Positions 1 to 7,058 are shown, counted from the stretch's first letter. The stretch is DNA of 9,932 nucleotides from DAOMFM01 sp035429825 (GCA_044224215.1 JBGAKX010000151.1:1-9932), one strand, 5' to 3'. The notes: a model not told the origin generated them from the sequence alone. A program made the numbers and translations.

Positions 1-13
1 GGCCCTGCATAAT

Positions 14-57
14 AGCCGGGGGTCAAGGAGCGCGAAGCGCGACGACGACCCCCGGTT
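14..57. repeat. Long hairpin with inner GCGC-GAA-GCGC stem
   Basis: A perfect 9-bp inverted repeat (CCGGGGGTC at 16-24 with GACCCCCGG at 47-55), extendable to 14/57 through a G-U and an A-U pair, encloses a smaller hairpin GCGC-GAA-GCGC at 30-40. The inner part carries GCGAAGCGCGACG (32-44), which recurs exactly in the right arm of the inverted repeat at 5281-5374. The element lies beyond the end of msrP. It may be a dispersed palindromic repeat, a terminator for a gene to the left, or both. There is no T-tract, so a classical intrinsic terminator is not demonstrated. Confidence 0.6.
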
Positions 58-75
58 CCGCCACACACGCGATCA

Positions 76-92
76 GGACCCTGAAAGGGTCC
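76..92 (-). terminator. Candidate terminator hairpin after msrP
   Basis: GGACCC at 76-81 and GGGTCC at 87-92 form a perfect 6-bp GC-rich stem with a 5-base loop, starting 18 bases past the msrP stop codon on the minus strand. No run of T follows, so this is a weak or Rho-assisted stop, or an RNA-end stabiliser. The call rests on position and pairing only. Confidence 0.45.
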
Positions 93-109
93 GGCCCACG
101 GCTCCCAGC

Positions 110-1072
110 CTAGAAATTCGCCCGCAGGTCCATCCCGCTGTAGAGCGACGCCACCTGATCCCCGTATCCGTTGAACATCAACGTCGGCCGCAGACCGAAA
201 TCTCCGATCCGCCGCTCACTCTTCTGACTCCACCGCGGATGGTCGACGTTCGGATTCACGTTCGAATAGAACCCGTACTCGTCCGGACCGGCGAGGTTCC
301 ACGTCGTCGGCGGCTGCGCATCCGTCAGCCGTATCTTCACGATCGCCTTGATCCCCTTGAACCCGTACTTCCACGGCACGACCAGCCTGAGCGGCGCGCC
401 ATTCTGCGGCGGCAACTCCCGGCCGTAGAGCCCCGTCGCGAGGATCGTCAACGGATGCATCGCCTCGTCGATCCTCAGACCCTCCACGTACGGCCACTCG
501 AGAATCGACGTCCGCTGGTTCTTCATCCGATCCGGCGCGTAGATCGTCTCGAACGCCACGTACTTCGCCGTAGACAGCGGTTCGACCGCTTTCAACAGTG
601 CCGCAAGCGGGAATCCGAGCCAAGGGATGACCATCGACCACGCCTCGACGCACCGGTGCCGGTAGACGCGCTCCTCGGGCGGCGCGATCCGCGCCAGCTC
701 GTCGATGTCGAACACCTTCGGCTTTGCGCACAACCCCTCGACGGCGACCGTCCACGGACGTACGGCGAACCCCTTCGCGGCGTCCGCGACACCGTCCTTG
801 GCCGTCGAGAACTCGTAGTAGTTGTTGTACGTCGTGATCCGGTCGTATGGCGTGGGCGTCTCCCCCGCGACGTCGATCGTTCTTGGTGCCGTCGAGATCG
901 GCCCGGCGAGCTCCGCGGCCGCCGGTCGCGGCGAGAACGCCCGGTAGAGCAGACCCGTTCCCGCAACCGTCCCGGCGAGCAGTCCGCCTCGCAGAAACGT
1001 GCGGCGATTCAGGTAGTGCTTCTCGTCCGTGATCTCGGACGACGGAATCTCGTTGTCCTTCTTGAGCACCAT
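110..1072 (-). CDS. msrP: Protein-methionine-sulfoxide reductase catalytic subunit MsrP (YedY)
   Basis: A 320-residue molybdopterin oxidoreductase. In known members the periplasmic enzyme reduces methionine sulfoxide in exported proteins, taking electrons from the haem membrane protein MsrQ. Seen here: a twin-arginine leader (RRTFLRG, residues 23-29) followed by a hydrophobic stretch, the family block TYNNYYEFS (81-89), RHRCVEAWSM (138-147) with Cys141 as the expected molybdenum ligand, and VVPWKYGFKGIKAIVKI (231-247). Length is close to the E. coli protein (about 334). The ATG at 1072 is chosen because the Tat leader begins just after it; a longer frame runs into the upstream gene. A weak GAGAG precedes the start. 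The gene lies 46 bp downstream of the GCS2–CBS gene on the same strand, so co-transcription is likely. No msrQ is visible; only 109 bp remain downstream. Confidence 0.95.
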   Translation of the reverse strand: MVLKKDNEIPSSEITDEKHYLNRRTFLRGGLLAGTVAGTGLLYRAFSPRPAAAELAGPISTAPRTIDVAGETPTPYDRITTYNNYYEFSTAKDGVADAAKGFAVRPWTVAVEGLCAKPKVFDIDELARIAPPEERVYRHRCVEAWSMVIPWLGFPLAALLKAVEPLSTAKYVAFETIYAPDRMKNQRTSILEWPYVEGLRIDEAMHPLTILATGLYGRELPPQNGAPLRLVVPWKYGFKGIKAIVKIRLTDAQPPTTWNLAGPDEYGFYSNVNPNVDHPRWSQKSERRIGDFGLRPTLMFNGYGDQVASLYSGMDLRANF

Positions 1073-1118
1073 AGCTCTCTCATGATGCCCCCGAGGCGCC
1101 GAATTCTTCCAGCAATCG

Positions 1119-3038
1119 TCAGTCGGCCGTTCGGAGGTTCGCCTCGAGCAGCTCGCGGGTGATCTCCATGAAGTCGCGCTCCGAGACAATCCCGACGAGA
1201 CGTCCATTCCTCACGACCGGAAGCGCGCTCACCTTGTGCTCCTTCATCATGGTGATCGCATCGACGGTGAGTGTCTCGGGCGCGATCGTCACCGGATCGC
1301 GATGCATGATCTCCGAAACCGGGACCGGCTTGTCGCGGTCCGTCCGCCAGCCCGACGCGAGCAGCCTCAGCAGCGCCCGGTACGAAACGATCCCGACGAG
1401 CTTGTTGTCGCTGTCCTCCACCGGCACATGGCGAATGCGTCGCCACTCCATCAGGTCCGCCACAAGATCGACGGGCTCGTCCTCGGTCACGGTGAAGAGG
1501 TCGGTCGTCATGAAATTCTCGACGGTCACGTAGTTTCGCATCCAGCCACCTGATTCCTCGATCTTTGCCAGGCTCCATGTCGCCACGGGCAGTCCCACCT
1601 TCTGCCGCTCGATGATCCCGGCCGTGATGCTGTTCAGACGCGGGCCGAGACGTGCCTTTCCCTTCGTCGACGCAAACGACTCCAGCTGCCACTGGGCGCC
1701 GGTTCTCCCGGAAACGACCCTGTCCTCGAGCACCGCCAGATACCTGTTGATGTCCGCGGCATCGAGTCCCGCCACCATCAGCCCTTCGCGCGCAATCGGC
1801 AGCAGATGGTCGCAGATCAGCCGCTGCGCCGAGATCATCTCCCCGTCGAGCCATCGGAAGTGGCCGCCAAGCCCGAGCCGCGCGGCAATCGTGAAATTCT
1901 GGCGAGCCTCGTCGAACGCGATGCGCCGCCTCACGTCGCCATAGACAACCGGCAGCATCTTCATCAGACCGACCCAGAACGCGGTGTTCGCGACTTCGTC
2001 GACGACGGTCGGCCCGGAAGGCAGCACGCGGTTCTCGATGCGGATGTGCGGGCGGCCGTTCATGATGCCGTAGCACGCGCGGTTCCACCGGTAGATCGTT
2101 CCGTTGTAGACGCGCAGCGCCTTGAGCGACGGCGCCTCGCCCCGTTCGAGGACCTCGAACGGGTCCTCGTCAACGTCGACCGCAACCAGCGCACGGAATC
2201 GCGACACATCCTCGCGGAAGAGGTCCATCGGCGAATTCGCGACCCAGTCGGTGCCGAACGTGACGCGCGGACTGCGCTCGCGCATGGCGTCGCTCGACGT
2301 CCGCGTATCGACCGCCTGCTGAAAGAGCGCGATGCGTGTCTCGCGCCACAGCCGGCGCGCGAACAGCATCGGCGAGTTCGTCGCGGCTGCGAGCACCGGC
2401 GCTGCGATCAGCTGTGCGATGTTGTAGTGGACGGCAAACTGCTCCATCGGAACCTGCAGGTGGATCTGGAAGCTGGTGTTGCAACCCTCGATCAGCACGC
2501 TGTCGTGTCTGAGCAGCAGGTCGTCGAGCCCCTTGATCCGGAATTCGAATTCGCCCCCGCGCAGCCTGTTGAGCGCGTCGTTGAGCGCCGCGTAGCGCGG
2601 AACGGCCGTCAGGTTCTGGATCCCGAGGTCGGTCTTGCGGATCGTAGGCAGGATGCCGACCATGATCGGCTCGATGCCGAGCGACGCGCCGGCAACGCGT
2701 GCCTTTGCAAGAAGCTCGTCGATCTGGCGCTCGAGCACGCCAAGACAGTTTCCGCTCAGCACCAGCGGATCGAGATTGATCTCGAGGTTGAACGCCGCGA
2801 TCTCGGTCGTGAAATGCGGGTCGTCGACCCGCTCGAGCATCTCGAGCGACAGGGACGCCGGACGCAGGTGCTTGTCGACGAGAAACAGCTCCTGTTCGGC
2901 GCCGATGCGCTGAATGTCGCTTTCGAACACGCCTGTTTCGATCATGCACTGGAAGGCGCGCATGTCGTCGAGCAGGCGGGCCATGAACAGGCGCAATTTC
3001 GCCCCCTCAAGGTCACCCTGGACGTCGTGTTCCCCCAT
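1119..3038 (-). CDS. Glutamate–cysteine-ligase-like (GCS2) protein with C-terminal tandem CBS domains
   Basis: A 639-residue cytoplasmic protein with no signal peptide. Residues about 15-390 resemble the GCS2 ATP-dependent carboxylate–amine ligase family: IGAEQELFLVD (45-55), FNLEINLDPLVL, NTSFQIHLQVP, and HIRIENRVLPSGPTVVDEVAN. Family members join glutamate to cysteine or another amine via a glutamyl phosphate; the substrate here cannot be read from sequence. Two CBS modules follow (about 509-560, with LVGIVSYRALL; about 576-628, with LVGIVSERDFM). Such pairs usually bind adenine nucleotides or SAM and regulate the attached domain, so nucleotide control of the ligase is a reasonable inference. 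The start at 3038 is chosen because the frame upstream has no family similarity and runs antisense into the peroxiredoxin gene. It is first in a likely operon with msrP and divergent from the peroxiredoxin gene. Confidence 0.85.
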   Translation of the reverse strand: MGEHDVQGDLEGAKLRLFMARLLDDMRAFQCMIETGVFESDIQRIGAEQELFLVDKHLRPASLSLEMLERVDDPHFTTEIAAFNLEINLDPLVLSGNCLGVLERQIDELLAKARVAGASLGIEPIMVGILPTIRKTDLGIQNLTAVPRYAALNDALNRLRGGEFEFRIKGLDDLLLRHDSVLIEGCNTSFQIHLQVPMEQFAVHYNIAQLIAAPVLAAATNSPMLFARRLWRETRIALFQQAVDTRTSSDAMRERSPRVTFGTDWVANSPMDLFREDVSRFRALVAVDVDEDPFEVLERGEAPSLKALRVYNGTIYRWNRACYGIMNGRPHIRIENRVLPSGPTVVDEVANTAFWVGLMKMLPVVYGDVRRRIAFDEARQNFTIAARLGLGGHFRWLDGEMISAQRLICDHLLPIAREGLMVAGLDAADINRYLAVLEDRVVSGRTGAQWQLESFASTKGKARLGPRLNSITAGIIERQKVGLPVATWSLAKIEESGGWMRNYVTVENFMTTDLFTVTEDEPVDLVADLMEWRRIRHVPVEDSDNKLVGIVSYRALLRLLASGWRTDRDKPVPVSEIMHRDPVTIAPETLTVDAITMMKEHKVSALPVVRNGRLVGIVSERDFMEITRELLEANLRTAD

Positions 3039-3083
3039 AACTTTGATCGTCTTTTCCGCAGACAGGATGTTGGCGCGAGCCCT

Positions 3084-3092
3084 AGTGTACCA
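3084..3092 (-). promoter_or_regulatory. Candidate extended -10 for the GCS2–CBS/msrP operon
   Basis: On the minus strand the divergent region reads TGGTACACT, an extended -10 form (TGnTAnnnT), placing transcription start about 40 bases before the ATG at 3038. No convincing -35 lies upstream. It is the best sigma70-like site on this strand of the 139-bp region, but it is only a pattern match. Confidence 0.3.
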
Positions 3093-3111
3093 GCCTCGCC
3101 CCCGATTCGCT

Positions 3112-3140
3112 TTGCCGCGTGTGCGCCGATCTCGTACTCT
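3112..3140 (+). promoter_or_regulatory. Candidate promoter for the peroxiredoxin–amidase pair
   Basis: TTGCCG (3112-3117) and TACTCT (3135-3140) are separated by 17 bases, a weak sigma70-like pair that would start transcription about 30 bases before the ATG at 3178. Each box matches consensus only partly. A GAGGAG ribosome binding site (3165-3170) sits 7 bases before the start codon. Confidence 0.3.
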
Positions 3141-3177
3141 CTGGCGGTCCCCAACCATCAGCGCGAGGAGACGCCAG

Positions 3178-3657
3178 ATGCCTCTCTCAGTTGGCGATCG
3201 GGTTCCCGATGTCTCGGGCACGCTGCCCGACGGATCCACGTGGAAGACGTCCGACGCGCGCGGCAAGCCGCTGGTCGTGTACTTCTATCCAAAGGACTTC
3301 ACGCCGGGGTGCACGCGCGAAGCCTGCGCGTTTCGCGATTCGCACAACGACATCGTCGAGAACTACGGCGCCGAGGTCGTCGGCATCAGCCGCGACACCG
3401 CCGAATCGCACGAAAAGTTCGCCGAGCGGCACAACCTCCCCTACAAGCTCGTGGCCGACCCGACGGGCGAGCTGACCAAGGCCTTCAAGGCGACCATGTT
3501 CCTGGGTCTGCTGCCCGTCAGCCGCCGCGTGACGTACGTGGCCGACGGCGAGGGCGTCATCCGGGGTGTCTTTGACCACCAGGCGGCCGCTGAGCGCCAC
3601 GTCGACGAGGTCCGCGATTGTCTCGAACAGATCGTGAAGGGAGGACCCCATGGCTGA
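3178..3657 (+). CDS. bcp: Thioredoxin-dependent peroxiredoxin, PrxQ/BCP family
   Basis: A 159-residue cytoplasmic thiol peroxidase that reduces hydrogen peroxide and organic hydroperoxides and is normally recycled by thioredoxin. The family signature is clear: YPKDFTPGCTREACAF with the peroxidatic Cys45 and a second Cys at 50. This CX4C spacing is typical of PrxQ atypical 2-Cys enzymes, in which the two cysteines form an intramolecular disulfide. The N-terminal GDRVPDVSGTLPDG and the downstream block with YKLVADPTGELTKAF also fit, and the length matches the family. The start is supported by GAGGAG seven bases upstream. It is divergent from the GCS2–CBS/msrP pair, and its last 8 bases overlap the start of the amidase gene, indicating translational coupling. 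Confidence 0.95.
   Translation: MPLSVGDRVPDVSGTLPDGSTWKTSDARGKPLVVYFYPKDFTPGCTREACAFRDSHNDIVENYGAEVVGISRDTAESHEKFAERHNLPYKLVADPTGELTKAFKATMFLGLLPVSRRVTYVADGEGVIRGVFDHQAAAERHVDEVRDCLEQIVKGGPHG
3639..3644 (+). promoter_or_regulatory. Shine–Dalgarno of the amidase inside the bcp end
   Basis: GGGAGG lies 5 bases before the amidase ATG (3650) and within the last codons of the peroxiredoxin gene. The two genes overlap as ATGGCTGA, with start and stop in different frames. The strong site decides the amidase start and supports coupled translation. Confidence 0.75.
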
Positions 3658-5260
3658 TCGCGGATCATCGCGTCGCGACTTCCTGAAGACCGGCGTTCTC
3701 GCCGGCGGTGTCGTATCCGTCCTATCCGCTAAATCCGCTGAATCCGCGGTCCATTCTTCATCTCCTTCACCCGCCGATTTCGAGCACGCCGAGGCCACGC
3801 TCGCGACGCTCGGCGATGCGATGTTGTCTGGCGCCCAGACCTCGCGCTCGCTGTGCGAGGCATACCTGGCCCGCATCGAGGCGATCGACCGGAAGGGACC
3901 GGAGCTCGGAGCCGTCATCGCGACAAATCCGGATGCGCTCGCAATGGCGGATGCGCTCGACCGCGAGCGAAAGGCCGGAAAGGTTCGCGGCCCGCTGCAC
4001 GGGATCCCCGTGCTCGTGAAGGACAACTGCCACACAAAGGACGCGGTGGCGACCACCGGCGGCTCGCTCGCACTTGCGGGGCTGATGGCGGGCAAGGACT
4101 CGACTGTTGCTGCAAAGCTGCGAGCTGCAGGCGCCGTCATTCTTGCAAAGACCAACCTGAGCGAGTGGGCGAATTTCCGCTCGACACGATCGACGAGCGG
4201 CTGGAGCGGCGTCGGCGGGCAGTGCCGCAACCCGTACGACCTCGAGCGAAATCCGAGCGGTTCCTCGTCGGGAACGGGCGCCGGGATCTCCGCGAATCTC
4301 GGGGCCGTCGGAATCGGCACCGAAACCGACGGTTCGATTACCGCGCCGTCGTCGGCCTCGTGCCTTGTCGGAATCAAGCCGACGGTGGGCCTGATCGGAC
4401 GGACGGGCATCATCCCGATCTCGCACACGCAGGACACGGCGGGCCCGATGACGCGAACCGTCACTGACGCCGCGGTGCTGCTCGGCGCGCTCGAGGGATT
4501 CGATCCCGAGGACGCCGCGACACGGGTTCCGCGGCCAAAGATGGTCCCCGACTACACGCGGTTCCTGGATCCGGCCGGACTGAAGGGCGCGCGGATCGGC
4601 GTCTGCCGCGGCCTGTTCACGCGGAACCCGCACGTCACGAAGCTCGTCGACGAGGCGATCGCCGCGATGAAATCGGCCGGCGCCACCATCGTCGATCCCG
4701 CGGACCTGCCGCCCACGTCGAAATACGGCGATGCCGAGTTCGACGTGCTGCTCTACGAGTTCAAGGCGGATCTCGCGGCCCACTTCGCGTGGATCGGCGC
4801 AAAGTCGCCGATGAAGACGCTCGCGGACGTCATCGCGTTCAACAACGGACACGTCGACAGCGAGATGCCGTTCTTTGACCAGGAGATCTTCGTGATGGCC
4901 GAGAAGAAGGGCCCGCTCACGGATCCCAAGTATCTCGCGGCGGTGCGAAAGTGCAGGCTGTTTGCGAGAACCCGTGGCATTGACCTGGTCATGACGACGC
5001 ACAAGCTGGACGCGCTGGTGGCCCCGACGGCGGGTCCGGCGTGGTTCACGGACCACGTGAACGGCGATTCGGACACCGGCGGCAGTACGACGCCAGCCGC
5101 TGTGGCGGGGTATCCAAGCGTCACGGTGCCGGCGGGGTTTGTGATGGGACTGCCGGTGGGCGTGTCGTTCTTTGGGCGGGCGTGGACCGAGGGCACGCTG
5201 ATCAAGCTGGCGTACGCGTTCGAGCAGACGACAAAGGCGCGGCGACCTCCGAACGTTTGA
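3650..5260 (+). CDS. Tat-exported amidase-signature family hydrolase
   Basis: A 536-residue Ser–cisSer–Lys amidase, the family that includes GatA, fatty-acid amide hydrolase and bacterial peptide amidases; it cleaves carboxamide bonds. Visible elements: a twin-arginine leader (SRRDFLK, residues 7-13) with a hydrophobic stretch to about 26; catalytic Lys124 in GIPVLVKDN; the glycine/serine block NPSGSSSGTGAG (201-212) with the cis-Ser at 205 or 206; and the nucleophile Ser229 in GTETDGSI. The C-terminal SVTVPAGFVMGLPVGVSFFG is also typical. Length resembles single-chain amidases with a leader. It is not GatA: it is exported and no gatB or gatC is nearby. The substrate is unknown; a periplasmic amide or peptide-amide role is an inference. 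It is translationally coupled to the peroxiredoxin, though a functional link is not obvious. Confidence 0.9.
   Translation: MADRGSSRRDFLKTGVLAGGVVSVLSAKSAESAVHSSSPSPADFEHAEATLATLGDAMLSGAQTSRSLCEAYLARIEAIDRKGPELGAVIATNPDALAMADALDRERKAGKVRGPLHGIPVLVKDNCHTKDAVATTGGSLALAGLMAGKDSTVAAKLRAAGAVILAKTNLSEWANFRSTRSTSGWSGVGGQCRNPYDLERNPSGSSSGTGAGISANLGAVGIGTETDGSITAPSSASCLVGIKPTVGLIGRTGIIPISHTQDTAGPMTRTVTDAAVLLGALEGFDPEDAATRVPRPKMVPDYTRFLDPAGLKGARIGVCRGLFTRNPHVTKLVDEAIAAMKSAGATIVDPADLPPTSKYGDAEFDVLLYEFKADLAAHFAWIGAKSPMKTLADVIAFNNGHVDSEMPFFDQEIFVMAEKKGPLTDPKYLAAVRKCRLFARTRGIDLVMTTHKLDALVAPTAGPAWFTDHVNGDSDTGGSTTPAAVAGYPSVTVPAGFVMGLPVGVSFFGRAWTEGTLIKLAYAFEQTTKARRPPNV
3713..3748 (+). repeat. Four 9-bp tandem units in the amidase leader
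   Basis: Four consecutive codon-aligned 9-base units (GTATCCGTC, CTATCCGCT, AAATCCGCT, GAATCCGCG) share the core ATCCG and encode x-Ser-Ala/Val triplets just after the hydrophobic part of the Tat leader. The tract is visibly less GC-rich than the surrounding gene. Being a multiple of three it keeps frame, so unit gain or loss would only change the length of the leader or linker. Confidence 0.7.
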
Positions 5261-5265
5261 TCGCG

Positions 5266-5279
5266 GCACATTCGTGTGC
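5266..5279 (+). terminator. GCACA-TTCG-TGTGC hairpin after the amidase
   Basis: A perfect 5-bp stem with a TTCG tetraloop begins 5 bases after the amidase stop codon. No T-tract follows; the large inverted repeat starts 1 base later. It may end or protect the bcp–amidase transcript. Pairing is certain, function is not. Confidence 0.4.
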
Positions 5280-5280
5280 G

Positions 5281-5374
5281 AAAGCGCCGTCGCACCCTTC
5301 GGGTTTGCCGGCGCACTCCAAGGCGTTGTGCATGCTTTTGGAGTGCGCCGGCAAGCGAAGCGCGACGGCGCTTT
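5281..5374. repeat. 94-bp inverted-repeat element with variable inner hairpins
   Basis: The left arm 5281-5321 and right arm 5338-5374 are inverted copies. The outer 13 bases (5281-5293 with 5362-5374) and inner 17 bases (5305-5321 with 5338-5354) match perfectly. Between these blocks the arms differ: the left has ACCC-TTC-GGGT (5294-5304), and the right, read in the same direction, has GC-TTC-GC (5355-5361). Both are small hairpins around the same TTC. The 16-base spacer contains GCATGC. The element fills most of the space between the amidase and the TPR–CHAT gene, and its right end overlaps a candidate -35 box. It has REP/REPIN-like architecture, with no transposase in the window and no recognised family. 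Confidence 0.85.
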
Positions 5375-5400
5375 GACATGCAACCCGGAACGCGTACGCT
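5373..5400 (+). promoter_or_regulatory. Candidate promoter of the TPR–CHAT gene
   Basis: TTGACA (5373-5378), a perfect -35 consensus, is followed after 16 bases by TACGCT (5395-5400), a partial -10. Transcription would start near 5407, giving a leader of about 46 bases. The ribosome binding site GAGGT (5442-5446) lies 6 bases before the ATG at 5453. The -35 shares its first two bases with the end of the 94-bp inverted repeat. Confidence 0.45.
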
Positions 5401-5452
5401 GGGGACGCGATACCCGGCCGTTTGCCCTACCCCCACACTGCGAGGTATCGAC

Positions 5453-6692
5453 ATGCGCATTCCAGGCGCCATCGTATCCGCAACCGCGCTGCTCGCACTC
5501 GCACTTGCGACCGCCTCCGGCGCCCCCCAGTCGACGGATGAGCCACTCGCCGTCGGCAAGCCCCTCGAGCGCCAACTGGCCGGCGGCCAGTCCCACACCT
5601 TCCGCGTGCCTCGAAGGGAACCAGTACTTCGACGCGGTGGTCGATCAGCGTGGTATCGACGTGGTCGTCAAACTGGTCTCCCCGACCGGCGTCGCCGTCG
5701 TCGAGGTGGATAGCCCCAACGGCACAGCCGGACCCGAACCCGTCACCATCATCGCCGCGGCCGCCGGTGACTACGTCCTCACGGTGTCGTCTCCCGACCC
5801 AAAGGCCCCATCGGGGAATTACGCCGTCCGCGTGCTCGAAATTCGCACGGCCACACCGAACGACGCACCGCTGATCGAGGCGCGCGCCGGGATGCGGAAG
5901 GCGGCGGACCTGCTCGCCGCGCGAAAACCGCGCGAAGCCATACCGATCGCCGAATCGTCCGTCGCGACGATGGAGAAGATCCTCGGTCCCGATCACGCCG
6001 ACCTCGCGCAGCCGCTGTTTCGCCTCGCCGATCTCTACTTCCAGGTGCAGCAGTTCGCGCGAGCGGAACCGCTCTATGACCGCGTGCTCGCGATCCAGCG
6101 GCGCGCGCTCGCCGCGGACGACGTCGCGATCGGCGCGACGCTCAACGACCTCGCGTCGGTCTACACGGCGACGGGCCGCGAAGCACAGGCGATCGGTCTG
6201 CAGGAACAGGTCGTTGCCATCTACGAAAAGCGGCTCGGCCTCGACGATCTCGAGCTCGCGCTCGCGCTCAACAACCTGGCCGAGACATCCCGCACGCTCG
6301 GGTTGTTCGACCGCGCCGCGCCGCTCTATGCGCGCGCGCTCGCGATCCGCGAAAAGCGACTTGGCCCGGAGCATCCGCGCGTCGCAACCGTGCTCAACAA
6401 CCAGGCGGTGCTGGCCCGTGACCGCGGCGACTATGTGCTCTCGGAAACGCTCCTGCTCCGGTCGCTCGCAATGCGCGAGAAGGCGCTTGGCCCCGACCAT
6501 CCCGACGTCGCGCAGTCGCTCGCAAACCTCGGGGACCTGTATCGGTTGAAGGGAACATCGAGGTCTGCTGAGCAGTTCGCTGCGGCGCTCGCGATCAGCG
6601 AGAAGGTGCTCGGCCCGAACTATCCGTCGCTCGCGCTCTCCGCTCAACAACCTTGCCGTGCTGTACCCGAGCGGGGCGGGCCAGACCGATAA
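5453..6692 (+). CDS. 5' part of a secreted TPR–CHAT protein (frameshifted, disrupted by an assembly join)
   Basis: N-terminal half of one gene whose other half is 7059-9281. The ATG at 5453 opens a Sec signal peptide: MR, a hydrophobic core to about residue 20, and a likely cleavage after ATASGA. A frame change near 5609 separates this from the rest, which continues in another frame: a beta-sandwich segment resembling pre-peptidase C-terminal (PPC) domains (about residues 53-130, with QYFDAVVDQRGIDVVVKLVSPTG and later GDYVLTVSS), then TPRs of the 42-residue kinesin-light-chain type (repeated LGPDHPxVAxxLNNLAxLY and ALAIREK). The reading is reliable to about 6539. Beyond that it enters an error-rich duplicate and stops artificially at 6690-6692. 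Joined to 7059 in the same frame, the protein is about 1102 residues. Confidence 0.8.
5606..5612 (+). other. Frameshift in the TPR–CHAT gene
   Basis: The frame from 5453 reads sensibly through FRV (codons to 5608). From 5610 a different frame continues as LEGNQYFDAVVDQRG, typical of the domain. Either one extra base is present (C at 5609) or two bases are missing (a Pro codon). Because the same contig has many indels farther on, sequencing error is likelier than true gene decay. Confidence 0.75.
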
Positions 6693-7056
6693 GGCGGCGG
6701 CGGCGCTCGAACGGTCGCTCGCGATCGGCGAGAAGCTGCCGGTCCGGAAAGCCCGTTCGCTGCCGTCGTGCTGAACAATCTCGCATCGATGTACCGGAAG
6801 ACCGCCGCCGCCGACGCCGGTACGCGCATGGAGCGCGCAATCGCGATCGAGGAGAAGGCGTACAGCCCCGACCATCCGCTTGTCGCCAACAACCTCGACG
6901 AACCTCGGGCTGCCCTGCCGCAACCAGGACAGTTCGACAAGCCGCGTTCGAAAGCCATTCGCGCGCGCTCGCGATCCGCGAGAAGGCGCCTGGTCGTCCA
7001 ACCCGGAGGTCGCGTCGTCGCTTGCGGCGGTCGCCTCGCTGTGTGTTGCAACGGGC
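6540..7056 (+). repeat. Error-rich duplicate of 7059-7577 (probable unmerged contig end)
   Basis: This stretch aligns end to end with 7059-7577 (offset 519) but differs by many substitutions and about ten small indels, mostly at runs of G or C. Examples: CTCTCCGCTCAAC against CTCTCGCTCAAC; a 3-base gain around 6680; a 1-base loss at GAGAAGCTGCC; a 3-base loss at ACCGCCGCC. The indels destroy the TPR reading frame, whereas 7059-7577 is intact. The copy ends exactly at the N, and its partner starts within 2 bases after the N, as expected for a dovetail overlap left unmerged. It is probably not present in the real genome. Confidence 0.85.
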
Positions 7057-7057
7057 N
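7057..7057. other. Single-N scaffold join
   Basis: The only ambiguous base in the window. Left of it the sequence matches up to 7577; right of it the sequence matches from 6540. It marks an artificial joint in the TPR-coding region, whose 126-bp repeat period would make assembly hard. Confidence 0.9.
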
Positions 7058-7058
7058 A

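Noticed and set aside
1073..1207. Longer 365-residue start for msrP
   Set aside because: The extension overlaps the end of the upstream gene and would bury the Tat leader inside the protein. The ATG at 1072 puts the twin arginines at residues 23-24.
3039..3266. 76-residue N-terminal extension of the GCS2–CBS protein
   Set aside because: It crosses the divergent promoter region and runs antisense into the peroxiredoxin gene, and it shows no family similarity. The ATG at 3038 begins just before the conserved domain.
5281..5374. CRISPR or phage attachment site
   Set aside because: There is one inverted pair only, with no regular spacers, no cas genes, no integrase and no flanking direct repeats.
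3767..5596. 609-codon open frame on the minus strand opposite the amidase
   Set aside because: It has no recognisable domain, is Arg-rich and low in complexity, and lies antisense to a clear amidase. Long antisense frames are expected at this GC content. The same applies to 1806-3575 plus and 8487-9905 minus.
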